A stretch of DNA of 41,064 bases, taken from assembly GCA_013297765.1 (NCBI GenBank), contig JAAFID010000010.1, positions 1-41,064 of the forward strand. The letters are read 5' to 3'. The DNA comes from Cytophagales bacterium (GTDB lineage: Bacteria; Bacteroidota; Bacteroidia; Cytophagales; Cytophagaceae). Under the pieces are notes generated by a model. It did not search any database and was not told where the DNA came from. It saw only the letters and a program-made list of their open reading frames with translations. Position numbers and translations under genes: made by a program. Below are positions 16,912 to 24,316 of the stretch, piece by piece; positions within the stretch are counted from its first letter, which is position 1, and each line of letters opens with the position of its first letter.

Positions 16912-17292
16912 ATGAGCGAACAAAAATTACATTATTCGGCAGAAGAACTAAAAGAATTTGAAGTGCTGATAGCCGAGAAATTAGAAATAGCAAGAAAGGA
17001 ATTGCTGTACATCAAAAATTCGTTGAGTAAAAAAAATGACGAAGGTACCGACAATACCTCTGGCACCATGAAACTACTTGAAGATGGTGCAGATACTGCA
17101 GAAAAAGAAAGTTTTACCCAACTTGCAGCACGCCAACAAAAATTTGTACAGCAGCTAGAAAATGCCATGGGTAGAATTAAAAACGGCACTTACGGTGTAT
17201 GTATTGACAGCGGCAAGCTGATACCCAAAGAACGTTTGCGTGCTGTGCCACATACGCAGCATACCATAGAGGCAAAGATGAATAAACGATAG
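16912..17292 (+). CDS. DksA/TraR-family zinc-finger-like protein with degenerate Cys
   Basis: I use the ATG at 16912 (MSEQKLHYSAEELKEF), about 126 aa; an open frame reaches upstream to 16861 but lies in apparent leader. An N-terminal helical hairpin is followed by the DksA/TraR pattern IKNGTYGVCIDSGKLIPKERLRAVPHTQHTIEAK. Of the four zinc-binding Cys expected, only one remains; the others are replaced by Ser (CIDS) and a final HTQH. This loss is common in Bacteroidota homologues. By family it may bind the RNA polymerase secondary channel, but the role is unproven. scpB starts 5 bp after its stop codon, so the two are probably co-transcribed. Confidence 0.85.
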   Translation: MSEQKLHYSAEELKEFEVLIAEKLEIARKELLYIKNSLSKKNDEGTDNTSGTMKLLEDGADTAEKESFTQLAARQQKFVQQLENAMGRIKNGTYGVCIDSGKLIPKERLRAVPHTQHTIEAKMNKR

Positions 17293-17296
17293 TATT

Positions 17297-17857
17297 TTGG
17301 ATTTTCTTAGCAACCATATCGAAAGCCTGATTTTTTGTTCGCCCGATGCTCTCAAAGTAGAAGATATCAGTGCATGTATGGCTGAAATGTTCGAGGCTAC
17401 AGTTCCTAGCAAAGACATAGAGGTAGCACTAGAACAGCTAGTAAAAAAATATGAGGCAGATACCTATCCTTTTCAAATATTCAAAATTGCAGGTGGCTAT
17501 CAGTTTCTTACCAAGCCCGCCTACCAAGCCAGTATAGGTATATTGCTAAAGCAAAAATCCAAGAAAAGATTATCTACCTCGGCCCTAGAAACAGTAGCCA
17601 TTATAGCCTACAAGCAGCCCATTACTAAAACACAAATAGAGCAAATTCGTGGCGTAAACTGCGATTATGCCATCATGAAATTGCTAGAAAAGGAATTGGT
17701 AGAAATAAAAGGAAAATCAGATGGAGTGGGCAAGCCAGTACTGTATGGCACCAGCCAAAAGTTTATGGATTATTTTGGCATAGACGACTTGAAAAATCTA
17801 CCACTGCCCAAAGACATATCTAGTGATGAAAATTCGATTGGTAATGTAGAAGAGTAA
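17297..17857 (+). CDS. scpB: Segregation and condensation protein ScpB
   Basis: This 186-aa protein is the winged-helix kleisin-associated subunit of the SMC-ScpAB condensin. Family features are IESLIFCSPDALKVEDI at the start, the second winged helix STSALETVAIIAYKQPITKTQIEQIRGVNCDYA, and VGKPVLYGTSQKFMDYFGI. No in-frame ATG or GTG exists between the preceding in-frame stop and the conserved N-terminus, so translation must begin at TTG 17297 or an ATT just before it. It follows the DksA-like gene with a 4-bp gap. scpA is not in this window. Confidence 0.95.
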   Translation: MDFLSNHIESLIFCSPDALKVEDISACMAEMFEATVPSKDIEVALEQLVKKYEADTYPFQIFKIAGGYQFLTKPAYQASIGILLKQKSKKRLSTSALETVAIIAYKQPITKTQIEQIRGVNCDYAIMKLLEKELVEIKGKSDGVGKPVLYGTSQKFMDYFGIDDLKNLPLPKDISSDENSIGNVEE

Positions 17858-17879
17858 TTGAACAATTTTTAAATGTCAA

Positions 17880-17916
17880 AAAAAGTGGCAAATATAAACC
17901 CTATTTGCCACTTTTT
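17880..17916. terminator. Bidirectional terminator between scpB and der
   Basis: A perfect 15-bp stem (AAAAAGTGGCAAATA with TATTTGCCACTTTTT) around a 7-nt loop lies between the convergent genes, with A- and T-runs at the ends suited to termination in both directions. Confidence 0.93.
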
Positions 17917-17938
17917 AATATACAGGCAATACAGATGC

Positions 17939-19246
17939 CTATTTCTCTCTAAACACAATATTGATAGGAACACCCTCTAAATTGAAATTTTCTCTCAACC
18001 TGTTTTCCAAAAATCTTTCGTAAGGCTCTTTTACATATTGCGAGTGACTACAGAAAAATGCGAAGGTAGGGGTATGGGTAGGCAATTGTGTAATATATTT
18101 GATTTTTATATACTTACCTTTTAGTGCAGGCGGTGGTGTACGCTCTACTATAGGCAACATCACATCATTGAGTTTTGAAGTAGTAATTTTTGCTGCTCTA
18201 TTTTCATAGACTTCAATTGCCTTTTCTATCGCTTTAAAAATCCTTTGTTTGGTAAGCACCGATACAAATATGATGGGAATAAACGTCAATTCTCGCAACG
18301 TTTCCTTTAAATCTTCTTCAAATTTTTTTGCTGTATTGCTATCTTTTTCAATCAAATCCCATTTATTGACAAGAATAACAATGCCCTTTCTATTCTTATT
18401 GGCAAGACCAATGATATTCATGTCCTGCGACTCTAGTCCATTGATAGCATCAATCATTACAATGCATACATCGGAATCTTCTAATGCACGAATAGAACGC
18501 ATTACTGAATAAAATTCGATGTTTTCGTGTACTCTGCTTTTACGTCTTAGCCCTGCTGTATCTGTAATGATGAAATCTTTGCCAAAGGCATTGTAACGAG
18601 AATTTACTGCATCTCGAGTAGTGCCAGCAATGTCTGTAACTATACTTCTATCAACTCCTAACAGTACATTGGTAAATGAAGATTTTCCTACATTGGGTCT
18701 TCCCAAAATTGAAATTCTAGGAATGCCCTCATCAGGATTTTCGATGCCTTCAGTGGGGAAATGTTTGATTACCTCGTCTAGCAAATCGCCTGTTCCCGAA
18801 CCATTTTGAGAAGATATGGCAAATAGGTTGTCAAAGCCTAAACTATAAAATTCACCCGCCAAATGTGCACGTTGCGAAGTGTCTGCTTTATTAGCCACTA
18901 TGTAAACTGGCTTCTTAGTTCTACGCAATATATTAGCAAAATCCTGATCTAGTGGCGTAAGGCCACTCTCCACATCTACCACAAAAAGAATCACGGTAGC
19001 CTCTTCCATGGCCAGTGTCACTTGCTCTCTGATGGCTTGTTCAAATATATCATCCGAACCCTTCACATATCCACCAGTATCTATTACGCTAAAGTATTTT
19101 CCACCCCAATCTGAATAGCCATAATGCCTATCACGGGTTACTCCGCTTTCATCGTCCATGATGGCCGATTTTTTACCTACCAATCTATTGAAAAAAGTAG
19201 ATTTGCCTACATTGGGTCTGCCTACTACTGCTACTATATTTGCCAT
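17939..19246 (-). CDS. der: Ribosome-assembly GTPase Der (EngA)
   Basis: This 435-aa protein has the double GTPase layout unique to Der, which assists 50S subunit assembly. G domain 1 has GRPNVGKS near residue 8, DTGGY and NKAD; G domain 2 has GRPNVGKS near residue 184, DTAGLRR and NKWD. The C-terminal KH-like domain ends with RLRENFNLEGVPINIVFREK. Length is standard. It lies 40 bp downstream of era on the same strand, so two ribosome-biogenesis GTPases probably form one transcript. Confidence 0.97.
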   Translation of the reverse strand: MANIVAVVGRPNVGKSTFFNRLVGKKSAIMDDESGVTRDRHYGYSDWGGKYFSVIDTGGYVKGSDDIFEQAIREQVTLAMEEATVILFVVDVESGLTPLDQDFANILRRTKKPVYIVANKADTSQRAHLAGEFYSLGFDNLFAISSQNGSGTGDLLDEVIKHFPTEGIENPDEGIPRISILGRPNVGKSSFTNVLLGVDRSIVTDIAGTTRDAVNSRYNAFGKDFIITDTAGLRRKSRVHENIEFYSVMRSIRALEDSDVCIVMIDAINGLESQDMNIIGLANKNRKGIVILVNKWDLIEKDSNTAKKFEEDLKETLRELTFIPIIFVSVLTKQRIFKAIEKAIEVYENRAAKITTSKLNDVMLPIVERTPPPALKGKYIKIKYITQLPTHTPTFAFFCSHSQYVKEPYERFLENRLRENFNLEGVPINIVFREK

Positions 19247-19286
19247 ATTCTTTGTTAAATCTTAATACTTTTTGGAGACTTTTATT

Positions 19287-20171
19287 TTAGAATCCAAAAC
19301 TTTTTAGTGCTTTTTCTTTTGTTCGCCAATCGGCTTCCACCTTTACATGCTGTTCTAGAAAAACTTTCTTTTGAAAAAAATCTTCCATTTCTATTCTAGC
19401 TTCTCTACCTATTCTTTTTAGTGCCTCGCCACCTTTACCTATGATAATTCCTTTCTGACTATCTCTTTCCACATATATTTGAGCTCTAATGCGTAGTATG
19501 TTGCCCTCATGAACAAAATCGGTAATATTTACGTGGCAGCAATAGGGAATTTCTTGGTCAAAGTTTTTGAATATTTTTTCTCTAATAAATTCAGCAGCAA
19601 AAAATCTTTCTGTCTTGTCAGTCATCTCTTCCTTATCGAAATAGGCTGGATGTTCGGGCATTAAAGAAAGAATGGTATTGAAAATTGGCTCAATATTAAA
19701 TGCTTCCAATGCAGAAATGACAATAATTTCTTTATCGGGAAGCACCAGATTCCAATAGTCTATTTTCTCTTGCACTTCTGCTTGCGACTTGGCAAGATCT
19801 ATTTTGTTAATGACGATAATGATAGGAACAGTTGTTTTCTGCAACCTCCTTACCACATCTTCTTCTGCATATTGCTCGTGCAGGTCGGTTACAAATAAAA
19901 TTACATCGGCATCTTCCAACGCTGTAGTTACAAAACTCATCATGGCCTTGTGCAGCTCATATTTTGGTTCTATAATACCAGGCGTATCCGAATAAACTAT
20001 TTGAAAATCATCGCCATTAATGATGCCCATGATACGGTCACGAGTAGTTTGTGCTTTAGAAGTAATGATAGAAAGTCGCTCGCCTACCAGTTTATTCATC
20101 AAAGTAGATTTGCCTACATTTGGTTTACCTACGATACTAACGAAACCGGCTTTGTGCATTTTATTTTCCAT
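19287..20171 (-). CDS. era: Ribosome-assembly GTPase Era
   Basis: This 294-aa protein binds the 3' end of 16S rRNA during 30S maturation. It has G1 GKPNVGKST, G2 TTRDRIMG, G3 DTPG, G4 NKID, and the C-terminal KH domain with GIIIGKGGEALKRIG. The C-terminus VKVEADWRTKEKALKSFGF is typical. The start is the ATG at 20171; M5 is an alternative. A palindrome and a TAnnTTTG box lie directly upstream. Confidence 0.97.
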   Translation of the reverse strand: MENKMHKAGFVSIVGKPNVGKSTLMNKLVGERLSIITSKAQTTRDRIMGIINGDDFQIVYSDTPGIIEPKYELHKAMMSFVTTALEDADVILFVTDLHEQYAEEDVVRRLQKTTVPIIIVINKIDLAKSQAEVQEKIDYWNLVLPDKEIIVISALEAFNIEPIFNTILSLMPEHPAYFDKEEMTDKTERFFAAEFIREKIFKNFDQEIPYCCHVNITDFVHEGNILRIRAQIYVERDSQKGIIIGKGGEALKRIGREARIEMEDFFQKKVFLEQHVKVEADWRTKEKALKSFGF

Positions 20172-20173
20172 GA

Positions 20174-20194
20174 CTTTGTAAAAAGTTTACAAAG
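20174..20194. promoter_or_regulatory. Palindrome overlapping the era promoter
   Basis: CTTTGTAAA-AAG-TTTACAAAG is a perfect 9-bp inverted repeat that starts 3 bp before the era start codon and overlaps its -7 box. It could be an operator or a 5' mRNA hairpin. Confidence 0.5.
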
Positions 20195-20197
20195 ATA
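20190..20197 (-). promoter_or_regulatory. Candidate -7 box (TATCTTTG) for era-der
   Basis: On the minus strand, TATCTTTG matches TAnnTTTG 19 bp before the era start. Confidence 0.5.
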
Positions 20198-20220
20198 GTT
20201 GATTTATTAGAATTATCTAT

Positions 20221-20228
20221 TACCTTTG
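20221..20228 (+). promoter_or_regulatory. Candidate -7 box (TACCTTTG) for tRNA-fMet
   Basis: TACCTTTG matches TAnnTTTG and ends 11 bp before the tRNA 5' end, which fits transcription starting at or just before the tRNA. Confidence 0.55.
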
Positions 20229-20239
20229 TCATCCTACAT

Positions 20240-20312
<73 letters not shown>

Positions 20313-20321
20313 CAAACACTT

Positions 20322-20354
20322 AAACGCCTCAAATTTAATCAATTTGAGGCGTTT
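20322..20354 (+). terminator. Terminator of tRNA-fMet
   Basis: AAACGCCTCAAATT pairs perfectly with AATTTGAGGCGTTT across a 5-nt loop, followed by TATTTTAATTT. Confidence 0.92.
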
Positions 20355-20496
20355 TATTTTAATTTATATTCATACCGCTATAAACGGGGTTTATGGGTTA
20401 GCTGGTAGTATGTGACGGGATTTTAATTACAGCGTCGATATATGAATATTATTATTATCCACTCTAGTACAATATTCTACATAAATTTCAGATAAA

Positions 20497-21261
20497 ATGC
20501 TAGGCTTCATTTTTAAAGAATACCTATTTTTATTCTTTTTATTTTTGATTGTTTGTTTTGACTCTATGGGTCAAAAAAGAAAATCCATTTTGGTTAGAGA
20601 ACGTAGGCCTTATATTTCCTTCGGCATAGGAAGAAGTGTCCCTATTGCTGACAAATTAGCTGTTCCAGAAGATTCTCTCTCATTTGCAAAGCCAGGAATA
20701 GATTTTGTTGGCGAAGCCACAATTGTGTTTACACCTTTTGTGGGTTTTAAATGTTCAGGAGGAGGTATATTTAACCCAATTGATTTACAGTCTTATGAAG
20801 GTAATCTAAAGGCAACTTTGGCGTCCACGAATTTTTCTGGAAGATATGAAGCTAAAATTGGTGGTTGGTACACTGGATATTTTCTTATCGGGCCTATGTT
20901 TTCCCTTCCATTTAAAAAAGTGACTTTTGATTTTGATCTTCAAGCAGGTGCTACTCTATCCTACAAATATCCTTCTGAACTTACACTTTATCATATCAAT
21001 GGTGATGTAGAAAAAACAAAAAAAGGAAAAGGAAAAGGATGGTCTTTAGGGGTAAGTTATGGATTGTGTTTTAGATATACTTTATCAAAAAAAATTGCCT
21101 TATATACCAACACAAAAATGTTTCTAACAGTACCTGAAATTAAAACAAAAGTAAATCAAGTGTATAATGGCAATTTGGTAAGTTCTATAACAGAAAAGTA
21201 TGAACAGGCACTTGTACACTGGATAGTGGGTTTGGGAATTGCCTATCAAGTAGTGAGATAA
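20497..21261 (+). CDS. Hypothetical exported protein, probable outer-membrane beta-barrel
   Basis: I do not recognise a named family. The 254-aa product starts with a strongly hydrophobic segment (YLFLFFLFLIVCFDSMGQ) that looks like a signal peptide. The rest alternates short stretches of aromatic and hydrophobic residues with Gly and polar residues (RRPYISFGIGRSVPIAD, WYTGYFLIGPMFSLPFK, WSLGVSYGLCFRYTLS, HWIVGLGIAYQVVR), the pattern of transmembrane beta strands. Ending on an aromatic/hydrophobic strand is usual for barrels, which supports an outer-membrane protein of 8 to 10 strands. It is monocistronic and its base composition matches its neighbours. Confidence 0.7.
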   Translation: MLGFIFKEYLFLFFLFLIVCFDSMGQKRKSILVRERRPYISFGIGRSVPIADKLAVPEDSLSFAKPGIDFVGEATIVFTPFVGFKCSGGGIFNPIDLQSYEGNLKATLASTNFSGRYEAKIGGWYTGYFLIGPMFSLPFKKVTFDFDLQAGATLSYKYPSELTLYHINGDVEKTKKGKGKGWSLGVSYGLCFRYTLSKKIALYTNTKMFLTVPEIKTKVNQVYNGNLVSSITEKYEQALVHWIVGLGIAYQVVR

Positions 21262-21609
21262 TTAAGTTAGTATATTACGCCCCAATCAACAAAAGACTCA
21301 ATACATAGGGTCTGCTGAAAACTAAAATGGCGATATTTCCTTGTAAATTTAGCTTTAAACGTACATTTTTATAATTCATATTTAATTGAAGTGCAAGGTT
21401 TTTGAAGTATAACTTCAAAAATTCTTGCAGTGGATAACTTGCAATGAAAATATAAGATTTTTAATTTCCCTATTTTTGAGCGAAAGCCTACTAAATATGA
21501 ATACGCAGTGAAATATTGTGTCAATTTTTAACAAATCAACTCAGTTTTTGGATAATGTTTTTCAAATTTCTTATTTTTATTAATTTGCGAGTTTTTTAGC
21601 AGATGCTAA
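21262..21609. other. Non-coding region holding a possible MITE or IS remnant
   Basis: No open frame of coding character is seen here. Two ends resemble inverted repeats: GGGTCTGCTGAAAACT at 21308-21323 and, in reverse complement, GCATCTGCTAAAAAACT from 21606 back to 21590. Both are flanked by TA. A perfect palindrome lies inside at 21392-21429. A miniature or decayed transposable element is possible. Confidence 0.4.
21392..21429. repeat. Hairpin in the 21.3-21.6 kb non-coding region
   Basis: TGCAAG-g-TTTTTGAAGT-ata-ACTTCAAAAA-tt-CTTGCA forms 16 base pairs with only a small internal mismatch. It is too far from the upstream gene (130 bp) to be its obvious terminator. Confidence 0.7.
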
Positions 21610-23325
21610 TTATCTCATGATTTTTAATTTGAAGCAGTGTTCATTGATTTGGCAAGTATATAATCCATTGGCCAACGAACTTGCATCTATTTTTAAATTA
21701 GAATTTCCCGTAGGAATCGTAGTTTCGTAAACTATTTTTGAGTGAATATCTCTAACAGTTACTGTTGTGTGGTTTTCAAGGTTAGCATTGACAACTATTT
21801 CGTTGGTTTCTGAATTGTAAAATGCGGTATAATTTAAATCTGTCATTGCTATTGCATTGTTTGCAGCTACCATTCCAGATTCTTCCCCTATTATAGTAAC
21901 GATACTTTGCGGAGGCAATGTAATCAAATCCGTATTGGCAATAATTCCTTTGCTTTGATACATTATAGAAGGCTGTTGGCTTACAACCTGAGCAAAATAT
22001 TTTGGCACTTGTTGCGATTCATCGAAAGATAGTTTAACTGTTTTACTTTCTGTTGGATTATCATTCACCAAAACTATAGTTAAAGTTTTATTTTTGTTGT
22101 GTTGAAATGCAACTGAATACAAATCATTTTCCGTTGCTTCACAGGCAACCTGAATCGCTCCTTGGTTTATATTTTTTGAAAAATGTTTTAAAACTTGATA
22201 GTTATATTTTTTACTTAAGTCATTATTCAATAATCCACCATAATCGGGACTATAAATGGGTGAAAAATACAACCAAGCAGACACTTTACCGTGCTTTAAA
22301 GAATTAATGATATTCACAGGGAAGAATTCATCGCCTGCTTCTGTAGAATATATTTTTAAGGTAGGGTCATAATTATTAAATATTTTTTGCATTGAATTGA
22401 ATGAACTTGGAGATATTGAACTGGCGAAAATACCTCCTGTCTGATATCCTTGAATAGCTGCGATTTTCTTGAACTTGTTAGCTTCAGAATTAATTGCAAA
22501 TGATTTCATGAAATTTTTAAATCGCCCAATATCAATAATATCTTCATTGAATAATAAATTGGTTTCAAATTTTTTGTTTACAATTCTTTGCCCCACTTTG
22601 TTCAGTGTAGCTATGTATGAAGAGTCTCTATAAACACAACTGGAGTAAGGTTGCCCAAAGTAAGGGTTGTTTTGGATACTTAACCCATGAATCGAAATTC
22701 CTTCTTGTTTCATATATTGAAGATAAGCCTCACAAAATTCGGCAAACTCTTCTTTGTAGTCGTTATTGCTTATACCAGCTGGTTTAATTTTGGCATTTTC
22801 TTCTGATGTAATCAAACGATTGTAATCGAAATCAGTACCATTTGCACAGTTGTTATATTTCATCCATTTAGGCGGCGAGGCTATGCTGGTAATAAAAATT
22901 GCAGAGTCGCCATTCTTTTTGACTAGATTTTTTAATTTCAAAAAGGTGTTTTTAGTAATCTCTACAGGCATAAAAGCATCTCCATCGCAGGCAGTATTAA
23001 CTTTATTTTGCAAATTAAATTTTGGCAAATCAAGCACATTTGGGTCGTTATTATCATTGACCAATTCGAACTCAGGTTCTAAATAATTTCTAAAAATAGT
23101 AAGCCCCAAATCATTTACTAAAAGGTCGGCCAAAGTATCTCTCATTGGTTTTGTGGGTGGAAAATTTTCTGCGACTACCTTTGAACTGTGGTCTGTTGCC
23201 AATACCCCAAACCCATCTATTTGTTGGTATTGGATAGCTTTATTGATTTTGATAATAGTCTGTGCAATGCTAGAACCATAAATGGAGATGCTAAAAAAAA
23301 TTATAGACAGAAAAATTTTCATCAT
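21610..23325 (-). CDS. GH30-like secreted glycosidase homologue with T9SS sorting domain, acid/base Glu replaced
   Basis: This 571-aa protein has a signal peptide, then a GH30-type start (IDGFGV near residue 40), a (beta/alpha)8 barrel with SPPKWMK, and a C-terminal beta domain (LVNDNP, TLPPQSIVTII). The nucleophile is preserved as Glu329 in YSTEAGDEF. The usual acid/base motif QNEP reads QNNP here, with Asn220 encoded by AAC at 22666-22668. GH30 enzymes act on xylan, beta-1,6-glucan and similar polymers; this one may have lost hydrolysis and kept binding, or it uses another residue. The last 70 or so residues form a type A T9SS sorting domain (ASSLANGLYTCQI, ending KLKIMR), so it is a cell-surface or secreted protein. 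It stands alone, with no SusC/SusD pair nearby. Confidence 0.83.
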   Translation of the reverse strand: MMKIFLSIIFFSISIYGSSIAQTIIKINKAIQYQQIDGFGVLATDHSSKVVAENFPPTKPMRDTLADLLVNDLGLTIFRNYLEPEFELVNDNNDPNVLDLPKFNLQNKVNTACDGDAFMPVEITKNTFLKLKNLVKKNGDSAIFITSIASPPKWMKYNNCANGTDFDYNRLITSEENAKIKPAGISNNDYKEEFAEFCEAYLQYMKQEGISIHGLSIQNNPYFGQPYSSCVYRDSSYIATLNKVGQRIVNKKFETNLLFNEDIIDIGRFKNFMKSFAINSEANKFKKIAAIQGYQTGGIFASSISPSSFNSMQKIFNNYDPTLKIYSTEAGDEFFPVNIINSLKHGKVSAWLYFSPIYSPDYGGLLNNDLSKKYNYQVLKHFSKNINQGAIQVACEATENDLYSVAFQHNKNKTLTIVLVNDNPTESKTVKLSFDESQQVPKYFAQVVSQQPSIMYQSKGIIANTDLITLPPQSIVTIIGEESGMVAANNAIAMTDLNYTAFYNSETNEIVVNANLENHTTVTVRDIHSKIVYETTIPTGNSNLKIDASSLANGLYTCQINEHCFKLKIMR

Positions 23326-23392
23326 GGGAAATTGGTTATTAGGTGTGTAAGTGTAAATATAAAATAAATTTATCCATTTGCGCAGCTACATC

Positions 23393-23431
23393 TTCCTCCG
23401 CAAAAATTTCCCTATCTTTGCCCCTTATATC
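23393..23431. repeat. 39-bp direct repeat, left copy (DR-L)
   Basis: Identical over 39 bp to 24270-24308. It carries the TATCTTTG box (23413-23420) that belongs to the prfC promoter, but here no plus-strand gene follows. Confidence 0.93.
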
Positions 23432-23512
23432 AATTGAATATTTGATGTGGAATGTTTTGCATACATCGTATAAGTATTTAATTAATAATATTTTATTGGC
23501 AAAATGAAATTT

Positions 23513-23812
23513 TTAAATTACTACTCCATAATTTAAAACCTCTTTTAAAAAGCCGCTCTCATCATGATTATTATCAATTAATATTGGTTCTATCCTTTCG
23601 TCTATATCACGACGTAGTTTCCATAGCAACGGAGCGTACGTAAAAAAATCTCCTTGAATAGAATTGACAACTATTGCCACATCAATATCACTTTCCTCTT
23701 TTTGGCTGCCTCTTGCATACGAACCAAAAAGAACCATCTTATCGAGATCAAAGTATTTTGAAACGACAATTTTATATTTAGATAGCAACTCTACAGCTTC
23801 TCTTTTATCCAC
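23513..23812 (-). CDS. MNT-type minimal nucleotidyltransferase, antitoxin-like
   Basis: This 99-aa protein starts with GTG at 23812. It carries the polymerase-beta superfamily signature GSYARGSQKEESDID (G-S-x10-D-x-D), the MNT hallmark. MNT proteins paired with HEPN proteins act in some systems as antitoxins that AMPylate the HEPN partner. It overlaps the 3' end of the upstream HEPN gene by 22 bp, so the pair is co-translated. The pair lies between two identical 39-bp repeats. Confidence 0.9.
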   Translation of the reverse strand: MDKREAVELLSKYKIVVSKYFDLDKMVLFGSYARGSQKEESDIDVAIVVNSIQGDFFTYAPLLWKLRRDIDERIEPILIDNNHDESGFLKEVLNYGVVI

Positions 23813-24177
23813 AATTGCAATTTTTTAGTATTTGTTAATATGGATACACATCTTTCTTTTGAAAGGCTCTTCATCAACTGCTCTTTGTGTGAAGGATACC
23901 TCGCTTCAATATTTAATGGTTCCAAAATATCAATAAAATCTTTAAAATCATCAGAGAGTAAATCATAAATGTTAGCCTTTTTTGCTAAATAAGAAAGTCG
24001 ATGTGAAAATGGTGCAGCTTCCTCACTTACAGAATTATAATAGGCCTTAAATATTTTCTCGATGGTTTGATGACACATAAACCCAACATATAAATAACGC
24101 TTGCTTTGCTGCATAGCCTCAGCTGTGTCTAAATCATAGTCTGACAATTCTACCCAATATTTAACCTTAGAATTCAT
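23791..24177 (-). CDS. HEPN-domain protein, partner of MNT nucleotidyltransferase
   Basis: This 128-aa all-helical protein has the PF05168-type HEPN pattern: YWVELSDYDLDTAEAM, RYLYVGFMCHQTIEKIFKAY, and IEARYPSHKEQ. The Rx4-6H RNase motif of HepT-type toxins is not evident; the nearest match is R-x3-H in RYPSH. It may therefore be a binding partner and not an active nuclease. It is the first gene of the two-gene HEPN/MNT unit and begins 93 bp inside the right-hand 39-bp repeat. A toxin-antitoxin role is plausible but not established by the sequence. Confidence 0.85.
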   Translation of the reverse strand: MNSKVKYWVELSDYDLDTAEAMQQSKRYLYVGFMCHQTIEKIFKAYYNSVSEEAAPFSHRLSYLAKKANIYDLLSDDFKDFIDILEPLNIEARYPSHKEQLMKSLSKERCVSILTNTKKLQLWIKEKL

Positions 24178-24269
24178 AAAAGCTCATTTATCTACAAATT
24201 ACAAATTAATTAAATAGATTCATGAAAAGTGGTAACATTTGCTAGCCAAAAAAACTATTTGAGTAAAAT

Positions 24270-24308
24270 TTCCTCCGCAAAAATTTCCCTATCTTTGCCC
24301 CTTATATC
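24270..24308. repeat. 39-bp direct repeat, right copy (DR-R), carrying the prfC promoter
   Basis: Perfect copy of 23393-23431, 877 bp away. Identity stops abruptly at both ends. It ends 8 bp before the prfC start codon. Confidence 0.93.
24290..24297 (+). promoter_or_regulatory. Candidate -7 box (TATCTTTG) for prfC
   Basis: TATCTTTG matches TAnnTTTG and lies 19 bp before the prfC ATG, giving a short leader of about a dozen bases. Confidence 0.55.
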
Positions 24309-24316
24309 CATTTCCC

